From positions 13,000 to 76,999 of the forward strand of contig JACKPT010000016.1 of assembly GCA_024233345.1 (NCBI GenBank): 64,000 bases of DNA, written 5' to 3'. Source of the stretch: Verrucomicrobiota bacterium. Lineage in GTDB: Bacteria; Verrucomicrobiota; Kiritimatiellia; CAIVKH01. This document shows, piece after piece, positions 51,336 to 61,509 of this stretch. The stretch's first letter is position 1. The number at the start of each line of letters is the position of its first letter. The translations under genes were made by a program, and so were the position numbers. Below the pieces are notes generated by a model. It was given only the letters and a program-made list of their open reading frames with translations, did not search any database and was not told the DNA's origin.

Positions 51336-52406
51336 ATGTCAGCCGCCCTTAAAGTTCATCGATCGATGTCCCTCCGGGATCTTTTGTTTCACGGCGCGGC
51401 CTTTGTGGTCATCATTGCCGGATTGAAGGCGGCCGCCCCATTGATTGTCCTGTTCCTGCTGGCGATCTTTCTGGTCGTTCTGGCCATGCCCGCACACATG
51501 GGCATGCTGCGCCGAGGAGTGCCCCCGGCAATCGCATTGTTGATCCTGGTGGCCTTCCTCGCGGTAGTGGGTGGGGTCATGGCGCATGTTCTCCGGTTGT
51601 CCATGGAGGATATCTACCGAAAACTCCCCTCGTATCAGGTCAGTCTGCAGGAGCAGGTGTCGGTGGTGACCAGTTGGCTGACCGCCCACGGGGTCGAGGT
51701 TCCCAATGAAATCATCCGCCGCACCCTGTCGGAAAAGGCTCCCTTCCAGATGGTGGGCAATGCAATCACCACCTTCAGTAAATTTCTGGGCCGCGGTTTT
51801 ATTGTCATCCTGATCGCGGCGTTCATGTTGATGGAGGCGACGGTGCTGCCGGCCAAGTTGAAATCCATTCCCGGTGTGGATGACCGGTCGTTGGACCGGT
51901 TCAAGCAGATGCTGGACAACATCCGGGTGTATATCGGCATGAAAACCGTCATGAGTCTGCTGACCGGGGTGCTGGTGGGCAGCGGGTTGTTTCTGCTCGA
52001 TGTGGATAACGCGGTCATGCTGGGCATTCTCGCCTTTCTTTTGAATTACATTCCCAACATCGGTTCGTTTATGGCGGGCATTCCCGGGGTGCTGCTCGCC
52101 TTCATCCAGTTTGGGTTCGGGCACGGCGCCGTGGTGTTGGTGATGTATGTTGTGGTCAATGTCCTGGTCAGCAATGTGATCGAGCCCCGATACATGGGAC
52201 GGGGTCTGGGATTGTCGCCCATGATCATTGTCATGTCCCTGATGTTCTGGGCATGGGTTCTGGGGCCGGTAGGCATGCTCCTGTCGATTCCTCTCACCAT
52301 GGTGCTGAAAATCGCCATGGAGAGTATGCCGGAAACCCGGGGTTATGCGCTGTTGCTGGGCGGAAATCCGGAGGCCCGGCAGGGGGATGAAGCCGATCAG
52401 GGGTAG
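51336..52406 (+). CDS. AI-2E family transporter (TqsA/PerM-type permease)
   Basis: A 356-residue membrane protein with about seven or eight helices. The family region is AFLLNYIPNIGSFMAGIPGVLLAFIQFG and VVVNVLVSNVIEPRYMGRGLGLSPMIIVMSLMFWAWVLGPVGMLLSIPLTM. Members have been linked to autoinducer-2 export and Na+/Li+ efflux; actual substrate unknown. The start at MSAALKVHRS was chosen; an upstream in-frame extension is not hydrophobic and has no family match. Confidence 0.88.
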   Translation: MSAALKVHRSMSLRDLLFHGAAFVVIIAGLKAAAPLIVLFLLAIFLVVLAMPAHMGMLRRGVPPAIALLILVAFLAVVGGVMAHVLRLSMEDIYRKLPSYQVSLQEQVSVVTSWLTAHGVEVPNEIIRRTLSEKAPFQMVGNAITTFSKFLGRGFIVILIAAFMLMEATVLPAKLKSIPGVDDRSLDRFKQMLDNIRVYIGMKTVMSLLTGVLVGSGLFLLDVDNAVMLGILAFLLNYIPNIGSFMAGIPGVLLAFIQFGFGHGAVVLVMYVVVNVLVSNVIEPRYMGRGLGLSPMIIVMSLMFWAWVLGPVGMLLSIPLTMVLKIAMESMPETRGYALLLGGNPEARQGDEADQG

Positions 52407-52524
52407 TCACCGTTTGGGGCAACCAGTGGCCATGACCTACCGTCCTCCAGCATTGTCCGGGCTTCGGATTCTACAGGGCAAGCCCCTCTGTGAAGATTGT
52501 GCTTCGCGGTGGAGGTGATCGTCG

Positions 52525-53394
52525 GTGTTCAAGCTAAGTCCAACCCCATCCATCCGGCTGGTCAGCCTCGATTTTGATGGCACCATCATGGTTTACGACC
52601 AGTCGGTGGGCCGTTTCCATCCCGAGGTTGTTCGAGTCCTCAATGCCCTCGCCGACCAGGGTATTGCCTGGTGTGCCAACAGCGGACGGGATCTGGAGGA
52701 TCAAAAGGTCGTGCTTCACCGTTCCCGGGAGATCGGCCTGACCCACATGCCACAGGCCATTATCAGTAGCGAAAGCCTGGTTCACTTTCGCGATGGCGAA
52801 GAATATCTTCCCCTGATCTCCTGGAACGAGAAGGCCATGGCCGGTCTCAAGCGCCTGCACCGGGCGGTTCATGAAGCGCTGGCACCGCATCGGAAGAACA
52901 TTGAAGAAACCTATCAGCCCGACCTGATTCTCTGGGATGACGCGATCACGGCGTTCCTGGTCAAGGACCGGTCCGGGACCAAGCCGCGGGCCTTGTTCAA
53001 TCAGTTAATGGATTGGCTTGCGGATGTGCCTTCGGCAGTGATGTCCATGAATGGAGCCTGGGTGCAGGTGATGTTGCGCGGGCTCGGTAAGGGGATTGCC
53101 CTCAGCGCATGGACCGAAACGGTGGGGCTCCTGCCGGATGAAATCCTTGCCGTAGGGGACCATTACAATGATCTGGATATGCTGTCCGGTCGCCATGCCA
53201 GTCATATCGGTTGCCCCCTGGATGCGCTGATGGAGGTTCGGTTGACGGTGGAGCGGGCGCGGGGCTATGTGGGCCGGTATCCCGGTCCGCTTGGGACCGT
53301 GGATATTCTCGAACGGGCGATCGGGCTAACCGACCGGTCGCTGGAAGCGTCGGAAGAACGCCCAGATTTCCCGGGTGCCATCGATTCGGTTTGA
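52525..53394 (+). CDS. HAD superfamily hydrolase (Cof-type)
   Basis: A 289-residue protein. Motif I is SLDFDGTI, motif II WCANSGRD, and motif IV AVGDHYNDLDML, with a type II cap between them. Such enzymes dephosphorylate sugar phosphates or flavin precursors. The GTG start has GGAGG about 10 bases upstream. Its 3' end overlaps the convergent esterase gene by 69 bp. Confidence 0.87.
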   Translation: MFKLSPTPSIRLVSLDFDGTIMVYDQSVGRFHPEVVRVLNALADQGIAWCANSGRDLEDQKVVLHRSREIGLTHMPQAIISSESLVHFRDGEEYLPLISWNEKAMAGLKRLHRAVHEALAPHRKNIEETYQPDLILWDDAITAFLVKDRSGTKPRALFNQLMDWLADVPSAVMSMNGAWVQVMLRGLGKGIALSAWTETVGLLPDEILAVGDHYNDLDMLSGRHASHIGCPLDALMEVRLTVERARGYVGRYPGPLGTVDILERAIGLTDRSLEASEERPDFPGAIDSV

Positions 53395-54186
53395 GCCGGG
53401 GCCCACAATGCTTTCCGGCAGCAGGCGGTGGCCGCCCGGCCAGACATGGGCGAGATCCTCAATGATCACCAACCGGGATGTCCCCGCTTCAAAGCATTCC
53501 AGACCCTCCTCATGCCGTGACTGAATCGTTTCAGGTTGCAAGCCGCAGGCCTTCAGCCAGGACTGAAACGAGTGGGCCACCGACGGTCTGTGCTCGCGGA
53601 CACCCCAAGGGAGGGAAACCTCGCCCCCTTCACAAGGACTCAAAGGATCGAGTCGGCCAAAGAACATCAGGCAGGGCAGGGGGGGGATGGGTTGCTTGAT
53701 CGGCACCCGGAAGTGACCGGAAACCGGGGCGATCGCGGCGAGGGTTTCCGGGTGGGTCACCGCGTAGCGGAAAACCATCGATGCCCCGTTGGAAAAGCCG
53801 GTCAGGTAGATCTGGCGTGGGTCGATCCTTTCTTGTGCCGGTAGATCATCCAGGATTGCACGAAGAAATCCGGTGTCATCGACCGGGGACCGGTCGGTGT
53901 CGGAACCTCCGCTTCCCGCGTCCCACATCTGGGGATTGGTGAGGTAGTGCATGGGCTGGTCGGGATGCAAACGCATCGCTTCCGGGTAGACCACCAGAAA
54001 TCCCTGCTCTTCAGCCAGTCGGCTCCATCCGGTAATTTTCATCGCGGTCCAAGGCGTGCCTCCCCGGCCATCGAGCATAACCACCACCGGAGCGGGGCAG
54101 GTCAGTGACCGGGGGCGGTACAGGACATACCGGCGTTGGACCCCGCCATGATCCAGATACCGAACCTCATTGCCGGATTCCGCCAT
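53326..54186 (-). CDS. PHB depolymerase/LpqC-like alpha/beta-hydrolase esterase
   Basis: A 286-residue protein. Serine nucleophile in TGFSNGASMVFRYA, oxyanion region VVVMLDGRGGTPWTAM and the late His in EDLAHVWPGGHR. The family includes polyhydroxybutyrate depolymerases and feruloyl/acetylxylan esterases. No signal peptide is evident. It follows the GH172 lipoprotein gene by 6 bp on the same strand, which suggests a joint role in trimming acylated glycans, an inference from position. Confidence 0.83.
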   Translation of the reverse strand: MAESGNEVRYLDHGGVQRRYVLYRPRSLTCPAPVVVMLDGRGGTPWTAMKITGWSRLAEEQGFLVVYPEAMRLHPDQPMHYLTNPQMWDAGSGGSDTDRSPVDDTGFLRAILDDLPAQERIDPRQIYLTGFSNGASMVFRYAVTHPETLAAIAPVSGHFRVPIKQPIPPLPCLMFFGRLDPLSPCEGGEVSLPWGVREHRPSVAHSFQSWLKACGLQPETIQSRHEEGLECFEAGTSRLVIIEDLAHVWPGGHRLLPESIVGPGSNRIDGTREIWAFFRRFQRPVG

Positions 54187-54192
54187 CGCCGG

Positions 54193-56511
54193 TCAGTCCC
54201 GAAGTCCGGTCATGCGCTCGCTATGCGTCGGCAGACCCTGCACTGGCATCGTGAAATCGTTTCGGAAATAGGCGGCGCCCCGGTGGTATCCCCAATCCAG
54301 CATGCGGACGCCATAGGATTTGGATTGAATCAGGATCATGGCGTTGGGGATGCCCCCCAGATAGGGTGCATCCGGAACACCCCGCAGGACATCCCGACCG
54401 GTGGCCAGCCAGATCGCCGGATCTGTCGGCCCGGTTCGCCAATCCTGGGAAGGGGTACGGGTGGACAAGGTCTCCGGTCCGGTTCCAACCACACCGCCGT
54501 GGGTACGGACACCCGCCTGGAACCAGGGTTCTGAGCGCCGGAATTCAACCTGAGCCGCCAGTGTTTGGGGACCCGGTGACAGTTCGACCCCGGCGACAAA
54601 CAGGTTGTAAGGATGGTCGCCCTGAAGGATTCCCCGGCCATTCAGGAACAACCGCCCCTCGCCATTGACATTCATCCCGACAATCGCCCGGTTGGTTTGG
54701 GCATAAAACCAATCCAGCAGAGTGGCCTGTTGCCGGGCTGCCTCGCCAAACTCGCCCCGGATGAAGGGTTCATACGCATCCGGTGGGTAGGGTTGTTGGA
54801 GATGGCGTCGGTATTCCAGCATGCGAAGGCGGTACACGCCGTTTTCCTCGGCGTCCGGATATCGCTCGAGATACTCCTCAATCGCCCGGATGGCCGCCCC
54901 CTCGTCGTTCATCCGCTCCAGTTCGATTAATTGCAGCATGAAGGTCTTTCGATGGTTGGGCGATTCAATGGCCCGCCGGTTATCGCGCGGCGAAGGAACC
55001 TCGGCAACCCGGCTCGGTTGTTTCAGATAGGTATAGGCAACACTGCGAAAGACCCCCCGCACCGGTTGGCGGTTTTGCTCGCTGAGCATGCGCTCAAACT
55101 GCATGTGAAAGGCGGACGTGAAATAGACCGGGTCCGGTTGATGATGGCGGTACTGTGCAATACGGAAGGGCGCCCGGTCAAAGCTGGCATAGAGCGCTCC
55201 GAAATAGGCGCCCCGGTAATACCAGCCGCCGTTGAAATAGTCCTCCAGGCCGGTGCCGCGCCAGGCGGGCTGGGAAGCTCCATCGATCCACATCGATTCA
55301 TCGCCCTCCAGAATCCACCAGGAATCGTCCAGCCCGGTGATCCCAAGAAAGCAGCCGAGATACTTGCCGGCGCCGGTGCATGATGTGATGAGGTGAGGCC
55401 CCGATTCGGAACGGCGAAACTCCGCATGCAGGTAGCCCTGATCCTGACCTGTCCGGGGGGAAGGTTCGGCTTCCAGGGTCACGGTAATCGGTCGGTCGCT
55501 GCCATTTTCGATCTCGAACCGGATGCCGGAGGCATAGGGCATGGGGAGATGCGACCGGTAACCCTGGTCCCCGCTGGTGAACCACAACCCGCCATAGGTT
55601 CGCTTGCGCCATGCATTGGCAAAGAAATCTCCCAGTGGCGTCTCGATGCTCGGGTACGATGAGCCGTCATAGTAAACGCGAAGCACCGCATCTTGAAGCA
55701 GGTACTCCTGATCGATCATGGACCAGTCCGCTGATTCCTCGGGAACAACCCGGATGGAAAAACCGGAGAGCTGTCCCGGTCCATCGGATTGCCAGCAGGT
55801 CGCCTTTCCACCCGCCGCGATGAGGGTGTTGGTGGCCCGCTCGGTAAAGGTGACCGTCCGGGATTCGATCGCATCGGTCCATGCCTTGCGAATGCTGGCG
55901 GCGATATCGAGCTGTTCCTGACTGAAGGTCCTGGGGTAACTCTCCACGACCGCATCCTTGGGAAAGGTCTCCACACTGATCTGATGAAACAAACGTCGAG
56001 GTCCCCAGAACGGATGGGTGTTGGGTCCCTTGATTTCGATCCGGATCGATTTCTGATAGGAGATCGGAACATAGCTGACATAGCAGAGATTCGCATACTG
56101 GGCGAGGGGGTGGAGCCAGGGGTCGCTCGAACCGAACAATTCATCGAGCGTGGTGTCAATGCGCGGTCGCTTTTCTCCGTCGATATAGATGCGAATGGGG
56201 TGTCCCGGATCGGATCCGGTCATCCACAATCGACGAATACATCCAGGGCCTTCCCGGTTCAGCAGGGTGACCCAACCCGGATCTGTGCCCGCTCCGGCAA
56301 ATTGATTGAAGTCATTGTTGCCCCCGGTTGGATCGAACGAGGCGACCATGTCGATGGTTCGCGGGGTAAGGTCGGGCAGATGATCGACCTCGATCAGTTC
56401 GCGGGCCAGGTCAGTCCAGGTATGGGTATAGTCTTTGGGTTGGGACAACCCGCAGCCGTTCAGGGCCAGCGCCAGCAGGATGCTGGCAACTCCTTTTGTC
56501 CATAACTTCAT
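54193..56511 (-). CDS. GH172/DUF2961 family lipoprotein glycoside hydrolase
   Basis: A 772-residue surface or periplasmic lipoprotein (lipobox LALNGC). The DUF2961 domain covers about residues 45-500, with FAGAGTDPGWVTLLNREGPGCIRRLWMT, RLWMTGSDPGHPIRIYIDGE and the acidic catalytic-type region WRGTGLEDYFNGGWYYRGA. Known GH172 enzymes act on difructose anhydride, alpha-fructofuranosides or D-arabinofuranosyl glycans. The C-terminal 250 residues are helical then beta-rich and unassigned. The substrate here is unknown. An esterase gene follows directly. Confidence 0.85.
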   Translation of the reverse strand: MKLWTKGVASILLALALNGCGLSQPKDYTHTWTDLARELIEVDHLPDLTPRTIDMVASFDPTGGNNDFNQFAGAGTDPGWVTLLNREGPGCIRRLWMTGSDPGHPIRIYIDGEKRPRIDTTLDELFGSSDPWLHPLAQYANLCYVSYVPISYQKSIRIEIKGPNTHPFWGPRRLFHQISVETFPKDAVVESYPRTFSQEQLDIAASIRKAWTDAIESRTVTFTERATNTLIAAGGKATCWQSDGPGQLSGFSIRVVPEESADWSMIDQEYLLQDAVLRVYYDGSSYPSIETPLGDFFANAWRKRTYGGLWFTSGDQGYRSHLPMPYASGIRFEIENGSDRPITVTLEAEPSPRTGQDQGYLHAEFRRSESGPHLITSCTGAGKYLGCFLGITGLDDSWWILEGDESMWIDGASQPAWRGTGLEDYFNGGWYYRGAYFGALYASFDRAPFRIAQYRHHQPDPVYFTSAFHMQFERMLSEQNRQPVRGVFRSVAYTYLKQPSRVAEVPSPRDNRRAIESPNHRKTFMLQLIELERMNDEGAAIRAIEEYLERYPDAEENGVYRLRMLEYRRHLQQPYPPDAYEPFIRGEFGEAARQQATLLDWFYAQTNRAIVGMNVNGEGRLFLNGRGILQGDHPYNLFVAGVELSPGPQTLAAQVEFRRSEPWFQAGVRTHGGVVGTGPETLSTRTPSQDWRTGPTDPAIWLATGRDVLRGVPDAPYLGGIPNAMILIQSKSYGVRMLDWGYHRGAAYFRNDFTMPVQGLPTHSERMTGLRD

Positions 56512-56599
56512 GCTTCATTCCTCCGCCGGCTAAAAAAAGGCATTGCTTCCCCACTGTCCGATCCCCGATGGTACCGGGGCAGGAAAAGGAGTAGATACC

Positions 56600-59101
56600 A
56601 TGGGAAAAGGTGAAAAGCCGAATGAAAAAACCACCACCACTTCAGGAAAGGCCTGGTGGATATGCCGGGTTGTGATTCTCCTGTTCGGTTTGCTGGTGTA
56701 CCGCGAGGCCTTCCTGCCGGGCAATGTGTTGTTCACCACCGACGACAACATCGGGGCCATGGCTTCGCGGGAAAAGATTCTTCCGCAGGCCTTTCTGGGC
56801 GGGTGGGCAGATGAGCCTGCGGCCGGTCAGCCCCTTCTGGTGCCGATCTCCTGGACCAATCTCATGCTGTGGATTCTTCCTTTGAAGCTGTTCGTGAACA
56901 GCATTCATGCCCTTGACCTGATTCTGGCCTCACTGTGTCTGCTTGGTTTTTTCCGTCTCCGGGGCATGCACCCGGCGTCTGCGCTGATGGCGGTTCTGGC
57001 AGCCTTCTGGGTGGGAAGCAACTTCTTCCTGACGTATGCCGGCCACATCGGCAAGTTCGGGGTCCTGTTGATGGCGGCCCTTTACCTGTATCTGCTTGAG
57101 GTCAGTCTGCAGAAGCGGTCCTGGGCGTGGGCCGCACTCGCGGGAGGCGCTCTGGGGGGTATGTTCCTGGAGCAGGCCGACTCCGCGCTGTTTTTTGCCC
57201 TGTTCCTCGGCCCCTATGCGGTGATTCGGGCCGGTGAAGTCTTCGCCTGGCGCTGGGCCGGGTGGAAAACCATTGTCCTTCCGGTGGCATCCCTCTCCCT
57301 CCTGATCGGTGTCCATGCAATTATGACCGGGTACATGCTGTATAAAATGGACATGCCGGATGCGGAGCAGGCGGTGTCCGAAGAGGCGGCAAACCAGGAA
57401 CTGTGGGAGTATTGTACCCAGTGGAGCCTTCCCCCGCTTGAAGTCATTGAGTGGGTCGCCCCCGGCTATCTGGGCTGGCGCAGTGGAGAACCGACCGGTC
57501 CCTACTGGGGCAAACTCGGACAATCCGCCGGCTTCCAGCAATCCGGACAGGGATTCCGAAACTTCAAGCTGGAAACCTTCTATAAAGGCGCCATTCCCGT
57601 GCTGCTCTTCCTGTTCGGAGCTGGCTTGTTCTTTGTCCGTGGGTTGACCTTGCCGATGAGCCGGTTGGAGGGCCGATTTTGGGTGGCGGCAGTGGTCCTG
57701 TCTTTTTTGCTGGGGTTGGGAAAATTCTTTCCCCTCTACTCCCTGTTTTTTCATCTCCCGGGGATGTCCTCCATTCGGAACCCGGTGAAGTTTCTCCAGT
57801 TCACCCAAATGGGCATGGCGGTGCTGGCCGGGGTTGGTCTGGAAGGATTGCTACGCCAGGCCCGGTCTCCGGCCACGGTTCCAGGAATCAAGACCTGGCT
57901 GACCTGGGCCTTCCGGATCTCGGCCGGTCTTGGCGGTCTGTTTGTATTGATGGGGCTGCTGTTTGTGCTCACCCAAACCGCAACCGCGGAGCGATTCGCA
58001 GCCGATGGCTATGGCCAGCTCGCTTCGGTGATGACCGCGAACCGCATCCGGGCCATTTTCTGGGCGGCGGGCATGACCGGACTCACGCTGGGGGCCGGAT
58101 GGTGGATGCTCAAGGGCGGGCGCTCCGCACCGGTCTATACCGTGGCGTTTGGTTTGACTGCGCTTGTCGCAGCAGATCAGTTGATCCAGAGTCGGCACTA
58201 TGTGTCGGCGGTTCCTGCACGATCTCTGGTGGGGGAGCAGGCCCCGGTTTCGTTTATCAAACAGAATCTTGGGTATGAGCGGTTGCTGCTTCTCTCCCAA
58301 CAGGGCGTCTATAATAACTGGCTCACCATCCTCCTCCCCTACAATGGCATCACCACATTCAATATCGCCCAGATGCGTATGCCCGAGGACTACAAGGCAT
58401 TCTTTGCCGCGGTTGGCCAAAGCCCCCTGTTGATGTGGGCGCATTTCGGGGTCGGACTGATGATGGGGCCGGGGCAGTTCTGGAATCAGATCCAGAATGA
58501 CCCGGGCATGAAGGATCGGTTCGAGTTGGTCTACGCGTTCAATATTCTGCCCTATGGCGACGGTGTCATGACCGAGCCGGCAAGTCGGGAGCGCCCGGGA
58601 CGTGAGGTGATTCTCAAGCCCCGCTCAACCTGGCATCGATATCGTCTGTACAACCAGTGGGTCACTGTCCCGGAGACCCGGGTACTGCCGACCATCCAGC
58701 AAACCAATCCGATGCGGTCGGTTGTGCTGTCCGACCAGGTCCAGGGTCTTCCCGCCGTATCCGCCGAGGATCGTGAGGCGGGCGATGTGGGGGTGGTCAG
58801 CTATCGGCCGGGGCGGGCCCACCTGAAGGTCAACGCGGAAACCGATGCCGTCCTCCGGTTGGCCGATAAGTATACTCCCCACTGGCGGGCAACGATCGAT
58901 GGTAAACCGGCCGATGTCTTTCGGTGTGACTATCTCTTTCAGGGGGTTGTGGTGCCGGCGGGCATCCGTGATGTGGTGGTGGAATACCAGCCCCCCCTTG
59001 GTGGGCTCTGGATCCAATTGGCCGGGTTTGCCGGGTTGACGGCAGCGCTGGCGTCGCTGGTTATTTCCCGGCGTAGGCAGGTTCCGGAAACAGCGCAATA
59101 A
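56600..59101 (+). CDS. YfhO-like polytopic membrane protein
   Basis: An 833-residue membrane protein with 11-13 helices (residues about 15-550) and a C-terminal extracytoplasmic beta domain (RPGRAHLKVNAETDAVLRLADKYTPHWRATIDGKPADVFRCDYLFQGVVVPAG), then a last helix. This architecture is that of the YfhO family of GT-C-like proteins, which take part in glycosylation of cell-wall polymers. AAAGGAG lies before the ATG of MGKGEKPNE. Its 3' end overlaps the convergent methyltransferase gene by 41 bp. Confidence 0.85.
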   Translation: MGKGEKPNEKTTTTSGKAWWICRVVILLFGLLVYREAFLPGNVLFTTDDNIGAMASREKILPQAFLGGWADEPAAGQPLLVPISWTNLMLWILPLKLFVNSIHALDLILASLCLLGFFRLRGMHPASALMAVLAAFWVGSNFFLTYAGHIGKFGVLLMAALYLYLLEVSLQKRSWAWAALAGGALGGMFLEQADSALFFALFLGPYAVIRAGEVFAWRWAGWKTIVLPVASLSLLIGVHAIMTGYMLYKMDMPDAEQAVSEEAANQELWEYCTQWSLPPLEVIEWVAPGYLGWRSGEPTGPYWGKLGQSAGFQQSGQGFRNFKLETFYKGAIPVLLFLFGAGLFFVRGLTLPMSRLEGRFWVAAVVLSFLLGLGKFFPLYSLFFHLPGMSSIRNPVKFLQFTQMGMAVLAGVGLEGLLRQARSPATVPGIKTWLTWAFRISAGLGGLFVLMGLLFVLTQTATAERFAADGYGQLASVMTANRIRAIFWAAGMTGLTLGAGWWMLKGGRSAPVYTVAFGLTALVAADQLIQSRHYVSAVPARSLVGEQAPVSFIKQNLGYERLLLLSQQGVYNNWLTILLPYNGITTFNIAQMRMPEDYKAFFAAVGQSPLLMWAHFGVGLMMGPGQFWNQIQNDPGMKDRFELVYAFNILPYGDGVMTEPASRERPGREVILKPRSTWHRYRLYNQWVTVPETRVLPTIQQTNPMRSVVLSDQVQGLPAVSAEDREAGDVGVVSYRPGRAHLKVNAETDAVLRLADKYTPHWRATIDGKPADVFRCDYLFQGVVVPAGIRDVVVEYQPPLGGLWIQLAGFAGLTAALASLVISRRRQVPETAQ

Positions 59102-60299
59102 CCTTGCCGCCCTTTTCGCGATAAGCGTTCAAGGCCGGGTCCAGTTTCAGGTCTTGGTTGAGTAGAACCACCGCGCCCGGTTTGTGCTTGGCCAGATCCC
59201 CCAGTCGATGCACCGGCCAGGCCAGGCCGCTGCCGGGACCACCGGCCTGAATCGCCGGATTGTCATCGAACAGCACGTCGACCAATGCCGGGGTGATGCC
59301 CAGTACATGCAGGACATTCCAACTGCCATGATCCAATCCGATACCGCCAAGGGTTCCATGTTTTTCCCGGGCCGCGGCCAGAAAGGCCCGGGCCCGCTCG
59401 CCTTGGGTGGGAAGCCTGGTTACCCACTCGGTAATCGACTGAAGCTCCTTGCCCTGCCTTTGCTGTTCCTGCTGAATGGCCGCTTGTACAGAGGTCTCGG
59501 CTTCCGTACCGGCCTCTTTTCGACGGGCGACACAGAGCAGATTGTCCGGGGTTCCGGCCTCGGGCAATACCTGCACCAGCCGCATCAGGTTTTGGTCGAA
59601 AAACTGCTGAAGGATCCCGATGGTAGGAAAGGACAGAATTTCATGACTGACCCAATCCAGGCGGTTATGGGCAACCAGGCTGGCCAGGTTAGGAATATCA
59701 AAGACAAACACCCCGCCTTCCTTGAGTACATAACGGGTGGCGGCTAGAAAGGCATGCAGGTTGTCGATGCGGGAAAAAGTTCCGATCGCGACGATGGCGT
59801 CCACCATGCCATGCTGTCGGCGGATGCTTGCCGCCGCCTTGGCTTCAAAGACATCATCCAGCCACAGGGGCTTCGCGGCCTCCGGCAACTGGGGCAGGAC
59901 GGGTGAGGGATCCACGCCGATGACCTGCCGTTCCCGGGTGCCCAGCAGCTCGAGAAGTTGGCCGTCGTTGGCCCCGACCTCAATCACCTTGCCGGCCTTC
60001 GGAAACGCCGGGAGCCCGGTGATGATTTCAGCGGTCCGGTTCAGGTACGCCGCGCGTCCGGGAATGGCCCGCGAGCGGTAGGGTGAGGTTCGGTACAGAT
60101 GCTCCGGCTGGATAATCTGGGTGTTCTGGAGATGGTGACAGGCCTCGCACAGCGACCATTCCACCGGCCAACTGGGGATGGTTCCTTCCGGATCCGGGCC
60201 TTCTCCGGCATGGGCGGGAAACACCGCGAGTGTGCCCAGGCCGGTCAGTTTGCGGCTGCCGCACAGACGGCATAGTTTTCGTCGCGAACAGAATTTCAT
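59061..60299 (-). CDS. Zinc-binding class I methyltransferase (sugar C-methyltransferase type)
   Basis: A 412-residue protein of the Methyltransf_13/14 layout. An N-terminal zinc-binding module has CRLCGSRKL and CEACHHLQN. The SAM domain has KVIEVGANDGQLLELLG, GVDPSPVL and GVFVFDIPNLASLV. A C-terminal Rossmann-like domain has GIGLDHGSWNVLHVLGI and LFDDNPAIQAG. Relatives C- or N-methylate NDP-sugars for surface glycans. It is divergent from the GT2 gene. Confidence 0.82.
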   Translation of the reverse strand: MKFCSRRKLCRLCGSRKLTGLGTLAVFPAHAGEGPDPEGTIPSWPVEWSLCEACHHLQNTQIIQPEHLYRTSPYRSRAIPGRAAYLNRTAEIITGLPAFPKAGKVIEVGANDGQLLELLGTRERQVIGVDPSPVLPQLPEAAKPLWLDDVFEAKAAASIRRQHGMVDAIVAIGTFSRIDNLHAFLAATRYVLKEGGVFVFDIPNLASLVAHNRLDWVSHEILSFPTIGILQQFFDQNLMRLVQVLPEAGTPDNLLCVARRKEAGTEAETSVQAAIQQEQQRQGKELQSITEWVTRLPTQGERARAFLAAAREKHGTLGGIGLDHGSWNVLHVLGITPALVDVLFDDNPAIQAGGPGSGLAWPVHRLGDLAKHKPGAVVLLNQDLKLDPALNAYREKGGKVIALFPEPAYAGK

Positions 60300-60438
60300 A
60301 CGATCACACAGACATGAAAAATACGCCCCGCCACCAGGCAAAGCTAAGCCAACCATGACCTGATGTAAAGTCTGGGCTGGAACCCTGTCGGATCGGAAAA
60401 GGCTTGGCAAGGGACCGTCACATCTCTTTGATACTGCC

Positions 60439-61470
60439 ATGTCTGCTCCCGGCCATCGTCCGAAACTATCGATCGTGGTTCCCACCATGGGGCGTCCGAT
60501 TCTTCGCAAAACCCTGGCTTCGCTTCTTTCGATGAAACAATCCGGGGAAACCGAGATCCTGATTTGCGGGAAGATTCATGATCCGGAAACCCGGGCCTTT
60601 GTTGAATCGATGGCGGCCCGTCATCCGCAGGTCTCCTGGTTTCCCGTGGTCTATGCAGAAGGCGATTCCAGCGAGAAGAAAAACCTCGGATGGCGCAAGG
60701 CCGCTGCCGATCTGGTCGCGTTTGTCGATGATGATGTTGTGGTCGCGGAAGATTGGGTCGGGCATGTGGTGTCGGCCTTTTCCAATCCCGAGGTCGGGTT
60801 TGTGAGTGGACCGAGCCTGGTACCGGAAGACGTCGGATTTTGGGCCCGGCTTGCGGGATTGACGTTATCCTCGCGAGCCGCCGGGTATGTTTCCGAGCGC
60901 TATTTGCACGGAGGGCTGGAGCCGCGTGAAGTCAAATGGTCCCGTCTGATCGGCTGTAATATGGCGTTTCGGAAATCCCTGTTGGAGGCGCTTGGCGGCT
61001 TCCGTTCCGACTTCTGGCCGGGAGAGGAAATGATTGCGGCCTGGCAGGCATGCCAGTCCGGTCACAAGCTGTATTTCATTCCAGGCGCCTTTCTCTATCA
61101 CTATCCCCGAGAGTCCATGGGCCGATTCTGGAAACAGATCTTCGGGTATGGCGCCACCCGGATCCGCCTCATCCGGGCCGGTGTCGAAGTGGAACCCAGT
61201 TCACTCGTCCCCGGGGTCTGGGTACTCGCTTTGTCCGTCGCCCTTGTCCTGTCTTTTTTCAGTTCCTACGGGGTTTATCTGCTCGGGGCAATCCTTGCCG
61301 CCTATGCCATGGTGGCGGCAATCATCACCGCATTGAAGGTGAAGGAAACCGGAAAGCTATCGGACGGTCTGATCTTTCTGACGATCCCGGTGATGCATCT
61401 ATCCTATGGCATTGCCCAGTGGGTGGAGTTCTTCCGGCCCGGAAAGGATTTGAGCGAAGCCAGCGGCTGA
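60439..61470 (+). CDS. Family 2 glycosyltransferase with C-terminal membrane helices
   Basis: A 343-residue protein. GT-A fold: LSIVVPTMGRPILRKTL, the DxD-type AFVDDDVVV metal site, CNMAFRKSLLEALGGFRSDFWPGEEM and the catalytic region, then two or three hydrophobic segments (VWVLALSVALVLSFFSSYGVYLLGAILAAYAMVAA). It would transfer a sugar to a lipid or polysaccharide acceptor at the cytoplasmic face. Grouped with YfhO-like and sugar methyltransferase genes, it suggests a surface glycan cluster. Confidence 0.9.
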   Translation: MSAPGHRPKLSIVVPTMGRPILRKTLASLLSMKQSGETEILICGKIHDPETRAFVESMAARHPQVSWFPVVYAEGDSSEKKNLGWRKAAADLVAFVDDDVVVAEDWVGHVVSAFSNPEVGFVSGPSLVPEDVGFWARLAGLTLSSRAAGYVSERYLHGGLEPREVKWSRLIGCNMAFRKSLLEALGGFRSDFWPGEEMIAAWQACQSGHKLYFIPGAFLYHYPRESMGRFWKQIFGYGATRIRLIRAGVEVEPSSLVPGVWVLALSVALVLSFFSSYGVYLLGAILAAYAMVAAIITALKVKETGKLSDGLIFLTIPVMHLSYGIAQWVEFFRPGKDLSEASG

Positions 61471-61509
61471 TGTGCCTCGGCTGCGGGCCACGGGGGGGGC
61501 GTCCATGCG

